Below are positions 8,048 to 15,594 of a stretch of DNA of 39,571 nt, in pieces. The DNA comes from Candidatus Omnitrophota bacterium (GTDB lineage: Bacteria; Omnitrophota; Gorgyraeia; Zapsychrales; Fredricksoniimonadaceae): contig JAKFXC010000098.1 of assembly GCA_021731625.1 (NCBI GenBank), positions 1-39,571 on the forward strand, in the 5' to 3' direction. The notes under the pieces are model-generated. The model saw only the letters and a program-made list of their open reading frames with translations. It was not told where the DNA came from and did not search any database. Position numbers and translations under genes: made by a program. Each line of letters starts with the position of its first letter. Positions within the stretch are counted from its first letter, which is position 1.

Positions 8048-8759
8048 GATGGAAGATGTTTATAAAAAGTTAGGGCAACAGCAGGTGTTGGCGGGCATCA
8101 GCCTGACCATTGCCGAGGGGGAAATTGTGGTCGTGATGGGCCCCAGCGGCACCGGTAAGACCGTGTTGCTCAAACATTTAAACGGCCTGCTGCATCCGGA
8201 CCGCGGCAGGGTGTTTATTGATGGGGTTGACATCAGCCGTTTGAATGACGAAGACCTGCTGGAAGTGCGCAAGCGCATGGGCTATTTGTTTCAGGAAGGT
8301 GCTTTGTACGATTTTATGGACGTGTTTGACAACGTGGCGTTCCCGTTGCGGGAGCACACCGATTGGTCGGAAGAAAAAATCGCCGATCGCGTGCATGAAG
8401 TTTTGGAGATGGTGGACTTGCATGAGGTGGACCGCAAGCTTCCGTCGGAACTTAGCGGCGGCATGAAAAAAAGGGTGGGCCTGGCCCGCGCCATCGTGCT
8501 GGGCGCGAAAATCCTTTTGTGCGATGAGCCCACCACGGGACTCGACTCCATCCACAGCCGGGACATTTCCAAATTGATCCGGGCTGTGGCCCGCAAAATC
8601 AAGGCCACCACGGTCATTACTTCCCACGACATCGCCAATTCCTTCCGGATTGCCGACCGCCTGGTGCTCATCAATGACGGGCACATCTCGGCCATGGGAA
8701 CCAAAGAAGACATGGATTCTAACCCAGACCCATTTGTGCGGGAGTTTATGCATGCCTAA
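8040..8759 (+). CDS. mlaF: MlaF-type ABC transporter ATPase
   Basis: The ATP-hydrolysing subunit of the Mla lipid transporter, 239 residues. Walker A is GPSGTGKT, the signature is LSGGMKKR, Walker B is ILLCDEPTTGLD, and the H-loop is TSHD. The ORF track starts it at 7818, but that upstream part is an out-of-frame reading of the lipoprotein gene. The ATG at 8040 (MIKMEDVYKKLGQ) gives the normal ABC N-terminus. It overlaps its neighbours by 8 bp on both sides, indicating tight translational coupling. Confidence 0.93.
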   Translation: MIKMEDVYKKLGQQQVLAGISLTIAEGEIVVVMGPSGTGKTVLLKHLNGLLHPDRGRVFIDGVDISRLNDEDLLEVRKRMGYLFQEGALYDFMDVFDNVAFPLREHTDWSEEKIADRVHEVLEMVDLHEVDRKLPSELSGGMKKRVGLARAIVLGAKILLCDEPTTGLDSIHSRDISKLIRAVARKIKATTVITSHDIANSFRIADRLVLINDGHISAMGTKEDMDSNPDPFVREFMHA

Positions 8760-9366
8760 GGACAATGAACGCCCCATGAACAACCATTACCTGAGGAACA
8801 CCGTCGCCGGCTTGTTTTTCGTCATCGGGCTGGTGTTGATTGCCACCATCGTGTTTTGGATCGGGCTGGAGCGCGGCATGACTCAGCCCAAGTTCCAGGT
8901 CATTGCTCTTTTTAACCAGGTCAGCGGCCTGGTCGAGGGGGCGCCCATCCGCATTTCGGGCATCAATGTGGGGGTCGTCGGCGGGATCAATTTCCTGGAT
9001 GAACCCATTGAGGGGCGCAGTTTAAAAGTCACCATGAATATTTTTAAGAAGTACGAGGTTCAGTTCCGCAAATGCGCGCGCCTGAGCATCAAAACCGAAG
9101 GGGTGCTGGGCCAGAAATTGGTGGAAATCAGCGAAGACCATTCCCGGAAATTTTTTGATGTGACCAAACCGATCATCGGCGAAGACCCCTTAGACGTCGA
9201 GAACATGGCGGCCGTGATTACCCGCACCGCTCTGTCTTTGAAAACGACCAGCGACAATGCGGACAGCGTCATGCTGGACCTTAAAGAGGCGGCCCGCAAG
9301 ACCAAACGCCTCATCAACCGCATTGAGGAGCAGATCATCGCGGGGGATTTGTTTAAGATTTTTTAG
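8752..9366 (+). CDS. mlaD: MlaD-like MCE domain protein
   Basis: The substrate-binding subunit of the Mla complex, 204 residues. One N-terminal membrane helix (AGLFFVIGLVLIATIVFWIG) is followed by a single MCE domain: FNQVSGLVEGAPIRISGINVG, then SIKTEGVLGQKLVEIS. The C-terminal part is predicted helical. The start at 8752 (MPKDNERPM) replaces the ORF-track start at 8650, which runs through mlaF. Single-MCE proteins of this size form hexameric rings in the periplasm. Confidence 0.9.
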   Translation: MPKDNERPMNNHYLRNTVAGLFFVIGLVLIATIVFWIGLERGMTQPKFQVIALFNQVSGLVEGAPIRISGINVGVVGGINFLDEPIEGRSLKVTMNIFKKYEVQFRKCARLSIKTEGVLGQKLVEISEDHSRKFFDVTKPIIGEDPLDVENMAAVITRTALSLKTTSDNADSVMLDLKEAARKTKRLINRIEEQIIAGDLFKIF

Positions 9367-9395
9367 CAACGCACCGGCTCATTGAGGGAGGGTCT

Positions 9396-9689
9396 ATGTT
9401 TGTCCTGGGCAATTTTTTCAGCGCCGCTGCCTATTTGCTGGATATTTTCCTGATGGTCATGAGTTGGCTCATCTTGATCCGGGTGATTATCAGCTGGGTG
9501 AACGCCGATCCGTTTAATCCGCTCGTGCAGTTTTTGCACCGGACCACGGAACCGGTGCTGGAACCCATCCGGCGATTTATGCCGCCGATGGGATTTGATT
9601 TATCACCGCTGATTGTGCTGTTGGTGATTATCTTTTTAAGGAAATTTTTGGTGGCAACTTTATTGGATTTGTCCGTGCGGCTCCAATAA
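9396..9689 (+). CDS. YggT family membrane protein
   Basis: A 97-residue inner-membrane protein with two hydrophobic regions. It matches the YggT family by IRVIISWVNADPFNPLVQFLHRTTEPVLEPIRRFMP followed by a second membrane segment with DLSPLIVLL. Its role is not well defined; relatives occur near division and envelope genes. A GGGAGGG ribosome site sits just before the ATG. It ends the mla run, 29 bp after mlaD. Confidence 0.88.
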   Translation: MFVLGNFFSAAAYLLDIFLMVMSWLILIRVIISWVNADPFNPLVQFLHRTTEPVLEPIRRFMPPMGFDLSPLIVLLVIIFLRKFLVATLLDLSVRLQ

Positions 9690-9706
9690 AGAGCCCAACC
9701 TTATGC

Positions 9707-9735
9707 TTGCCAAAATGGCCGGATTAAGGTATAAG
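9707..9735 (+). promoter_or_regulatory. Putative promoter for the ybaB-greA group, with palindrome at the start point
   Basis: TTGCCA (9707-9712), a 17-bp spacer and TATAAG (9730-9735). The predicted start near 9742 lies within a perfect 10-bp palindrome, ACGCTAGCGT (9738-9747), which could be an operator. A strong GGAGGG ribosome site and the ybaB ATG at 9761 follow. Confidence 0.5.
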
Positions 9736-9760
9736 AAACGCTAGCGTACTTGGAGGGACT

Positions 9761-10054
9761 ATGTTCGACAAAGTTAAAGAAATGCTGGAGCTCAAGAAAA
9801 AGGCCGACCATCTCAAAAAAGAGCTGGAAGCCACCATCATTGAGATTAATGAAGCCCGCGGGATCAAGCTGACCATGAACGGGGCCCAGATCGTGCAGAA
9901 AATCGACATCGATGAAGGGTTGCTCACCGCTGCCAATAAGAACCGCATTCAAATGGATTTACTTAAAAGTTTCAACAATGGCGTGAAAAAGTCGCAGCAG
10001 GCTGCGGCCCATAAAATGAGGAACATCCCGGGGCTCAACCTTCCGGGAATGTAA
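9761..10054 (+). CDS. YbaB/EbfC family nucleoid-associated protein
   Basis: A 97-residue DNA-binding protein. It has an N-terminal helical, lysine-rich region, then the family core LTMNGAQIVQKIDIDEGLL, a helix with FNNGVKKSQQAAAHKM, and the typical end PGLNLPGM. YbaB proteins form dimers that bind DNA and help organise the nucleoid. They often sit between dnaX and recR, but here the neighbours are a YggT protein and a small unknown gene. I assigned it by pattern, as identity to the standard family appears low. Confidence 0.72.
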   Translation: MFDKVKEMLELKKKADHLKKELEATIIEINEARGIKLTMNGAQIVQKIDIDEGLLTAANKNRIQMDLLKSFNNGVKKSQQAAAHKMRNIPGLNLPGM

Positions 10055-10071
10055 AAACAGGAGGAGACACA

Positions 10072-10302
10072 ATGCCTTACGATGCCGCTTTAGATGTGGC
10101 CACATTCAAGGAAGTGATCGATTTTGAAAACACCCGCGTCACCGTCGGGATTTTTTCTTACAACGGGGCCCCCAAAAAACTGCAGATCACCCGCGAGAAC
10201 ATGATTGACGGGGCGTGGAATTTCACCAAGCTGGGACGTTTGAGCAAAGAGGAAGCCCAGGCCGCGGTGCCCATCATCATGAAAGCCATTGCGACGATGT
10301 AA
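10072..10302 (+). CDS. Small protein, possible PC4/YdbC-like ssDNA-binding fold
   Basis: A 76-residue soluble protein preceded by an excellent GGAGGAG ribosome site. The reading TVGIFSYNGAPKKLQITRE, then WNFTKLGRLSKEEAQAAVPII, resembles the YdbC/PC4 pattern of strands carrying a WNG-PKxxIR motif, a KxGKG turn and a C-terminal helix. PC4-like proteins bind single-stranded DNA and act in transcription, which would fit its place between ybaB and greA. The resemblance is by eye and weak, so the name is tentative. Confidence 0.7.
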   Translation: MPYDAALDVATFKEVIDFENTRVTVGIFSYNGAPKKLQITRENMIDGAWNFTKLGRLSKEEAQAAVPIIMKAIATM

Positions 10303-10310
10303 GGAGAACC

Positions 10311-10790
10311 ATGGCCGGCGAAGTGTATTTGACCAGAGAAGGTTTCCATAAGTTGCAGGCGCAGCTGGAGGCGTTTAAGAGCACCGAACGCAAAAAAATT
10401 GCCAAGGCCATTGCCGAAGCCCGCGCTCAAGGCGATATTTCGGAGAATGCCGAGTATGATGCGGCCAAAGAAGCACAGGCGCACAACGAGGCCAAGATCG
10501 CGGAACTAGAGACCAAGCTTTCGAATGTGCGCATCATTGAGAACGAAAACATCCCGTCTGACAAGGTGTTTATCGGTGCCATCGTCACCCTGCAGGACTT
10601 GGACAATGATGAAGAATTGACCTACATGCTGGTTTCGCCCGAAGAAGCCAGCTACGAGGAAAACAAAATCTCCGTATTTTCCCCCATCGGCAAAGGCTTG
10701 CTGGGCCACAAGGCGGGCGAGACGCTGGAAATCAAGGTCCCCGCTGGGATGCTTAAGTACAAAATCAAGAAAATCAAACGCCCTTCGTAA
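10311..10790 (+). CDS. greA: Transcription elongation factor GreA
   Basis: Rescues backtracked RNA polymerase by stimulating transcript cleavage. At 159 residues it has the standard architecture: an N-terminal coiled coil with LTREGFHKLQAQLEAF and the tip signature GDISENAEYDAAKEAQ, which carries the catalytic acidic residues, then a C-terminal FKBP-like domain with FSPIGKGLLGHKAGETLEIKVP. I start at 10311, after AAGGAGAACC, not at the ORF-track 10215 start, which reads through the preceding gene. Its last 17 bp overlap the convergent gene on the minus strand. Confidence 0.95.
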   Translation: MAGEVYLTREGFHKLQAQLEAFKSTERKKIAKAIAEARAQGDISENAEYDAAKEAQAHNEAKIAELETKLSNVRIIENENIPSDKVFIGAIVTLQDLDNDEELTYMLVSPEEASYEENKISVFSPIGKGLLGHKAGETLEIKVPAGMLKYKIKKIKRPS

Positions 10791-12030
10791 CGCTTAATCC
10801 CAGCCATAGGCCCATCGATGGAAGCAGGGCAAAAATCACCCGGCTGAGCGTGTTGTCCAGCCACCAGCTGATTTCAAAGAAGGTGTTGATCTGATAGTAA
10901 GCCAACAGCACGACGAAGAATGAAACAAAGAACGCCACAAACGTTTTGACCTTTCCCTCCAGAACCGTATTTCGAAAGGCCACAATTCCAGCCAGCCACA
11001 ATAGCAGCAGGCCATTCCATTTAAAATTGATCACTTCCTTGTAGAGAAAAGTCAGGATGGTGGTCAGACGGCCAAGATCCGATGGTTTTTTCGCCGAGGT
11101 CAAGCCGTTGATAAAGGCCTCGTTGGGCGGGGCCATAAAAAGTGTAAACCATAGCGTGGGGATGCCTGCCACTGTGAGGGCGGCACCAAATCGCCGGAGC
11201 CAGACGCAATTGGTTCTATAGCGCCACATCATGAGCCCAGCCAGGATGAGGGCAGCAACCATGCCTTCGGTCTTGGTAAAACTTAAGAAACCTAAAAATA
11301 CCCCCATGAGCACCGGCTCATCGGCCCATAAGCAGATAAACGCGCACAAGAGATAAAGGCCGACGAGGATATCGCTGTATTGGCTGGCGCCCAGGGTGAT
11401 GTTAAAAGGCAGCAGGAAGGTTGCCGCGGTCAAAATCAAAGCCGGCAGCCAGTGCGTGCCAAAATGTCTAAGCCCGAACAATAAAAGTCCGGCGGTCAAA
11501 ATATAAAATGCCCCGGCCAGAAACAAGGGGCCGCCGGGATGCCCCCCGGTCAAGTCCCAAAACCACACATTGATGCACGGCAGCAGCAGAGGATATTGCG
11601 TGTTGCTCCGCCACAGAATCGGATCAAAGATATCCTTCCAGCGTTCCTGGCCTAGATAAATAAATTTCGCTTTCAAGTTCCAGCACGACCAGGCATCCCA
11701 GCCGCCCAAAGGGTAATGCCCGGCCTCGAGATAAATAAAAATTCCAATGAGGGCCAGAAGCGCAAAGCCCTGCCATTCAAAAATATGTTTTAGTTTTAAG
11801 GTCCGACGATTCAGCCACAGCCCGACGCCCAAAAAAAGACAGCTGATGGCAACCGGCACCCAAGGGATCACGCATCCCAGCACCAGGCGGGCAAAGAAAA
11901 CAATGGCGCCATTGATGCCGAGGCCTAAGGCCGCGCCTAGAAAAAATGCTAAAATGCCCCAATTGCGGTTGGTTAGCAGCCGCAAGCTGTAGATCCCCAG
12001 GAGAGTTGTTGCTAGCAAACCTAAGATCAT
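10774..12030 (-). CDS. Multi-pass membrane protein, probable GT-C type glycosyltransferase
   Basis: A 418-residue protein with roughly ten hydrophobic segments. The first large loop carries GHYPLGGWDAWSCWNLKAKF and then NTQYPLLLPC, a layout like PMT/ArnT-type GT-C glycosyltransferases, in which an acidic residue in the first periplasmic loop is catalytic. These enzymes use lipid-linked sugars. Neither the donor nor the acceptor can be told from sequence. It overlaps the small gene upstream by ATGA and runs into greA from the opposite side by 17 bp, with no terminator between. Confidence 0.65.
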   Translation of the reverse strand: MILGLLATTLLGIYSLRLLTNRNWGILAFFLGAALGLGINGAIVFFARLVLGCVIPWVPVAISCLFLGVGLWLNRRTLKLKHIFEWQGFALLALIGIFIYLEAGHYPLGGWDAWSCWNLKAKFIYLGQERWKDIFDPILWRSNTQYPLLLPCINVWFWDLTGGHPGGPLFLAGAFYILTAGLLLFGLRHFGTHWLPALILTAATFLLPFNITLGASQYSDILVGLYLLCAFICLWADEPVLMGVFLGFLSFTKTEGMVAALILAGLMMWRYRTNCVWLRRFGAALTVAGIPTLWFTLFMAPPNEAFINGLTSAKKPSDLGRLTTILTFLYKEVINFKWNGLLLLWLAGIVAFRNTVLEGKVKTFVAFFVSFFVVLLAYYQINTFFEISWWLDNTLSRVIFALLPSMGLWLGLSVTKGV

Positions 12031-12449
12031 AGGCGTTCGCCTTTGGGATTTTCCGCCAGAATAATGCCGGTGTTGCTGGCGGACAAGGGCACCAGCCCAA
12101 GCTCCTTGATTTTAGCGACGGCTGTTTCTGGAGTGGTGCAATCGAAAATCACCAAGGGAAGCGAGGTGTTATTAAGCTCTAAGACGGTGGGGGCCAGCAT
12201 GTATTGGGCCTGCTCGAATTGGGCAATGGACAACGGCAATGCCATGTCTTTGTCGGTGTAATACCCGGCCCGGGGGATATGGGCAAATAACGGTTGCAGG
12301 CCAGCAAATTGGGCCGCTAAATCATGCAATTGCATGCGGTGGGGTTGGGTCAATTGGGTGTACGTGCGGATGCTGAGTTGCAGCAAGCTCAAGCCGGCGG
12401 AAAGAGCCAATAACGTCAGAAAGACGGTTCGCAAAGAGAAGGAAGGCAC
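12027..12449 (-). CDS. Small membrane-anchored protein of unknown function
   Basis: A 140-residue protein starting at GTG with one N-terminal membrane segment (SLRTVFLTLLALSAGLSLLQL), the rest predicted outside the membrane. I do not recognise the domain. The region PHRMQLHDLAAQFAGLQPLFAHIPRAGYYTD is the kind of globular extracytoplasmic domain that often accompanies GT-C enzymes. It overlaps the GT-C-like gene by ATGA and so is probably a partner made in a fixed ratio. A -10 box lies 7 bp before its start codon. Confidence 0.7.
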   Translation of the reverse strand: MPSFSLRTVFLTLLALSAGLSLLQLSIRTYTQLTQPHRMQLHDLAAQFAGLQPLFAHIPRAGYYTDKDMALPLSIAQFEQAQYMLAPTVLELNNTSLPLVIFDCTTPETAVAKIKELGLVPLSASNTGIILAENPKGERL

Positions 12450-12456
12450 AAAGCAG

Positions 12457-12462
12457 ATTCTA
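12457..12462 (-). promoter_or_regulatory. -10 box for the minus-strand GT-C pair
   Basis: On the minus strand TAGAAT lies at 12462-12457, 7 bp before the GTG start at 12449, so the expected start point is within a base or two of the start codon. No good -35 is visible at 16-18 bp (best is TTAGTC at 18 bp), so support is modest. Confidence 0.35.
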
Positions 12463-12497
12463 CACGTAATTCCAAAACCAGACTAATACAAAATTAA

Positions 12498-12527
12498 TTA
12501 TGGCGCCCCCAAATTTCCTTGTATAAT
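12498..12527 (+). promoter_or_regulatory. Putative promoter for the Gfo/Idh oxidoreductase
   Basis: A perfect TATAAT (12522-12527) is preceded by CTTG, the same CTTGTATAAT seen before rmuC. The -35 region is poor: TTATGG at an 18-bp spacing is the best candidate. Transcription would start near 12534, leaving a leader of about 32 nt containing GAGG before the GTG at 12566. Confidence 0.45.
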
Positions 12528-12565
12528 TATCGCCACAGTATCCATTTAAAGTGAGGCATTCTCTT

Positions 12566-13579
12566 GTGGTTTCCATTGGTGTGATCGGCTGCGGGCATTG
12601 GGGCCCCAACCATATCCGTATTTTTTCCCAGTCCAATTCTTCGAAAGTTTTGATGTGCGCCGACTTAGACGAGGGCCGTTTAGCGGCCGTGCGCAGTTTG
12701 TATCCGGCGATTGAGACCACCAAGGACTTGAGCGCCATTTTCAAAAACCCGGCCATTGACGCGGTGGTTATCGCGGTGCCGACCAATCTCCATTTTGACT
12801 TGTCCAAAGCGGCCCTGGATGCGGGCAAGCATGTGTTGTGTGAGAAACCATTGTCTCTGGACCCGCAGGAATGTTTGGTGCTGGAAGAGCTGGCTCGTCG
12901 GCAGAAAAAAGTCCTCATGGTGGGCCATGTGTTTGTGTTTAACCAAGGCGTGGTGCAGATGCGCAAATATATGCAGTCCGGCGAATTGGGCAGCATCCAC
13001 TATGCGCATTCCGAGCGCACCAACCTGGGGCCGTTCCGATATGATGTCAACGCGTTGTGGGATTTGGCCCCGCACGACATTGCCATTTTCAATTACCTTT
13101 TTGACAGCAGCCCGGTGGGTGTATCCGCCCGCGGGCATAAATGTTTGGGGGGCAACCTGGAGGACCTGGCGTTCGCCACCCTGGATTATCCCGACAATGT
13201 GATGGTCAATGTGCATGTGAGCTGGGTGGACCCTAAAAAAGCCCGCCAGATCACCGTGGTGGGCGATAAGAAAATGCTGGTGTGGGACGACTTGGACACC
13301 AACGGGCCGATCAAGCTCTACGATAAGCATGTGGAAAAAACCAATGTGTATTACGAGACGTACGGGGAGTTTCAGCTATTGTCCCGCGAGGGCAGCATCA
13401 CCATCCCCAATGTTGCCAGCTCTGAACCCCTCAAGGCCCAAGCCCAGTATTTTATCGATTGTATCCACAACCATGCTGACCCGGTGCTGGCCAATGCCCG
13501 ACGGGCGCATGATGTGGTGCGCACCCTCTGCGCCATTTCAGAATCGATCAGCCGCAAAGGAGAATTGGTCAAGGTATGA
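12566..13579 (+). CDS. Gfo/Idh/MocA family sugar dehydrogenase, WbpB/WlbA-like
   Basis: An NAD(P)-dependent oxidoreductase of 337 residues. The Rossmann motif GVIGCGHWGPNH is at the N-terminus, and the catalytic block GKHVLCEKPLSLD carries the EKP lysine. A likely catalytic histidine lies in WDLAPHDIAI. Fused to an adjacent WbpD-like acetyltransferase gene by a 4-bp overlap, it probably oxidises a UDP-GlcNAc-type sugar during synthesis of a 2,3-diacetamido uronic acid. The start is uncertain: the ORF track begins at GTG 12551, but GTG 12566 has GAGG at proper spacing. Confidence 0.85.
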   Translation: MVSIGVIGCGHWGPNHIRIFSQSNSSKVLMCADLDEGRLAAVRSLYPAIETTKDLSAIFKNPAIDAVVIAVPTNLHFDLSKAALDAGKHVLCEKPLSLDPQECLVLEELARRQKKVLMVGHVFVFNQGVVQMRKYMQSGELGSIHYAHSERTNLGPFRYDVNALWDLAPHDIAIFNYLFDSSPVGVSARGHKCLGGNLEDLAFATLDYPDNVMVNVHVSWVDPKKARQITVVGDKKMLVWDDLDTNGPIKLYDKHVEKTNVYYETYGEFQLLSREGSITIPNVASSEPLKAQAQYFIDCIHNHADPVLANARRAHDVVRTLCAISESISRKGELVKV

Positions 13580-14139
13580 CACCGAGCAAATTTTTTAAGC
13601 ACGAGAAAGCATTGGTGGCGCCGGAAGCAGAGATCGGCGAAGGCACCCGGGTGTGGGCGTTTGCCAATGTCCTTGGGGGGGCCAAGATCGGCAGCCACTG
13701 CAACATTGCCGACGGCTGTTTCGTCGAGGGGGGCGCCGTCATCGGCAACCACGTCACCTTAAAAAATCAGGTGGCGGTGTGGGATGGGGTCAGTTTGGCC
13801 GACGACGTCTTTGTGGGCGCCGGCGTGACGTTTATCAATGACCGTTATCCCCGCAGCCACCGCAGTGACGCCTGGACGCTGGAAAAGACCACCGTGCACA
13901 AAGGGGCCACCATCGGCGCCAATGCCACGGTCCTGTGCGGATTGAGCATCGGCACCTATGCGGTGGTGGGGGCCGGAAGCGTGGTGACCAAAGATGTGAA
14001 GCCCCACACCATTGTGGCCGGAAACCCGGCCCGGTTCGCCGGCCATGCCTGCCGTTGCGGACGCAAATTAAATGACGCCCTGCACTGTCCCTGCGGGTCG
14101 AAATATCGCCTGGCAGATAACTCCCTGGTCCCGCAATAA
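13576..14139 (+). CDS. Hexapeptide-repeat N-acetyltransferase, WbpD/WlbB-like
   Basis: A 187-residue left-handed beta-helix protein with many hexapeptide repeats (for example IGEGTRVWAFANVLGGAKIG and GATIGANATVLCGLSIG) and the acetyl-CoA site region GAGSVVTKDVKPHTIVAGNPA. The C-terminus carries two CxC-type pairs (CRCGRK ... CPCGSKY) resembling a small zinc ribbon, a feature I associate with WbpD-like enzymes. It probably acetylates the 3-amino group of the sugar nucleotide made with the preceding oxidoreductase. The matching aminotransferase (WbpE) is not adjacent. Confidence 0.85.
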   Translation: MTPSKFFKHEKALVAPEAEIGEGTRVWAFANVLGGAKIGSHCNIADGCFVEGGAVIGNHVTLKNQVAVWDGVSLADDVFVGAGVTFINDRYPRSHRSDAWTLEKTTVHKGATIGANATVLCGLSIGTYAVVGAGSVVTKDVKPHTIVAGNPARFAGHACRCGRKLNDALHCPCGSKYRLADNSLVPQ

Positions 14140-14140
14140 T

Positions 14141-14881
14141 ATGAATCCCCGTATCTTAGTCAGCCCGGTGGCGTACAATGAGAAGATCAAATTAAAAAAC
14201 GTCATCGAACGTTTTTTAAAAAGCACCTTGGCCGGCCGCGTCGATTATTTAATCGTAGACGATGGATCCACCGATGGGACAACCGAGATGATTGCCTCCT
14301 ACGGCGCGGCAGGGGTCAAAACCATCAAGCATCCGGTGCGCAGCGGCGTGGGGGTGGCCATCCGCACCGCCATCCATTATGCGCGCGCTCAGGGGTATGA
14401 GATCCTTGTGATCATGGCCGGGAATGATAAGGACAATCCTAACGAAATCCCGTTTTTGTTGGCCCCGCTGACGGAGGAAGGCTTTGACCTGGTGCAGGGG
14501 TCGCGGTATTTGAACAAGGCCGGCGGTTTCGGGGGGGACATGCCGTTGTACCGCAAATTTGCCACTCGCCTGCATCCCTTGATGTTTTCTCTGCTGACCG
14601 GCCATCGGATGACCGACACCACCAACGGCTTCCGGGCCATGCGCCTGTCCATGTTTAACAACGAGCAAATCCACTTGGACCAGGAGTGGCTAAGCACGTA
14701 TGAGCTGGAACCGTATATCCTGTGGAAGACGGTGAGTTTAGGCTATAAAATCAAAGAAGTGTGTGTGACGAAAATTTATCCGCCGCGGCATTTGGGCGGT
14801 TACACCAAGATGACCCCGCTGATTAGCTGGTGGAGCATATTAAAACCTTTGTTTTATTTGAAATTGGGGATTAAGAAATGA
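14141..14881 (+). CDS. GT2 family glycosyltransferase (dolichol-phosphate-sugar synthase type)
   Basis: A 246-residue GT-A fold enzyme. VSPVAYNE opens the nucleotide-binding fold, YLIVDDGSTDGT carries the donor-binding aspartates, and VIMAGNDKDNP is the DxD-like site, here NDKD. VQGSRYLN and the downstream TTNGFRAMR match polyprenyl-phosphate sugar synthases. It likely charges a lipid carrier or extends a glycan, and could supply the GT-C-like enzyme. The ATG at 14141 replaces the ORF-track start in the previous gene. It overlaps rlmB by ATGA. Confidence 0.87.
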   Translation: MNPRILVSPVAYNEKIKLKNVIERFLKSTLAGRVDYLIVDDGSTDGTTEMIASYGAAGVKTIKHPVRSGVGVAIRTAIHYARAQGYEILVIMAGNDKDNPNEIPFLLAPLTEEGFDLVQGSRYLNKAGGFGGDMPLYRKFATRLHPLMFSLLTGHRMTDTTNGFRAMRLSMFNNEQIHLDQEWLSTYELEPYILWKTVSLGYKIKEVCVTKIYPPRHLGGYTKMTPLISWWSILKPLFYLKLGIKK

Positions 14882-15594
14882 AACTCTATGGCAAGAATCC
14901 CGTCTTAGAACGTTTGAAATCCAATCCATCGACCATACGGCGCATTTTGATCGAAGACGGGCATGCCGAATCCGCCTATATTTTTACCAAGGCCAAGCAG
15001 CATCGAATCCCGGTGTCCAGGGTGCCCTACAGCCAGATCCAGAAATTGGCCCGCAATGTCAACACCCAGGGAATCATGGCCGATGTGGATGAGTTTGCGT
15101 ATGCGGATTTTTTTGAACTTTTGGAAACCGCCCGGGAAAAAAAACTGGTCGTGATTTTTTTGGACAATTTGACGGATCCGCAAAACCTGGGGGGGATCAT
15201 CCGCACCGCTGGGGCCCTGGGGAATTTTGCCATCGTTCTGCCCACCCATGATTCCGTGGAGGTGACGGAAGCGGTGCTTCGGGTTGCCTGCGGCGGAGAA
15301 AATAATTTGTCCATTGCCATCGTCAGCAATCTGGCCAATGCCATCACCAAGGCCAAAGAAAACGGGTTCTGGATCGCCGGCACGGTCACCAAAGCTGGTG
15401 CGCCGCTGACCGGCGTGCGGTTCCAATTTCCCATGGGCCTGGTTTTGGGTTCCGAAGACAAAGGGGTCCGTGAAGTTGTGCGTAAAAAGTTGGATTGCGA
15501 AGTCATGATCCCTATGAAATACGAAAGGATGTCGCTCAATGTCGCGCACGCCGCGTCGATCCTCTGCTGGGAAATCACACGTCAACGCCCTTAA
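14878..15594 (+). CDS. rlmB: RlmB-type 23S rRNA 2'-O-methyltransferase (TrmH/SpoU family)
   Basis: A SAM-dependent 2'-O-ribose methyltransferase with a trefoil-knot fold, 238 residues. The N-terminal substrate domain reads LYGKNPVLERLKSNPSTI. The three SpoU motifs follow: LDNLTDPQNLGGIIRTAG, LVLGSEDKGV and MSLNVAHAASILCWE. The most likely target is the G2251 position of 23S rRNA, though other SpoU targets cannot be excluded. A second SpoU gene occurs at 25515. The end overlaps the HD gene by 56 bp. Confidence 0.9.
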   Translation: MKLYGKNPVLERLKSNPSTIRRILIEDGHAESAYIFTKAKQHRIPVSRVPYSQIQKLARNVNTQGIMADVDEFAYADFFELLETAREKKLVVIFLDNLTDPQNLGGIIRTAGALGNFAIVLPTHDSVEVTEAVLRVACGGENNLSIAIVSNLANAITKAKENGFWIAGTVTKAGAPLTGVRFQFPMGLVLGSEDKGVREVVRKKLDCEVMIPMKYERMSLNVAHAASILCWEITRQRP

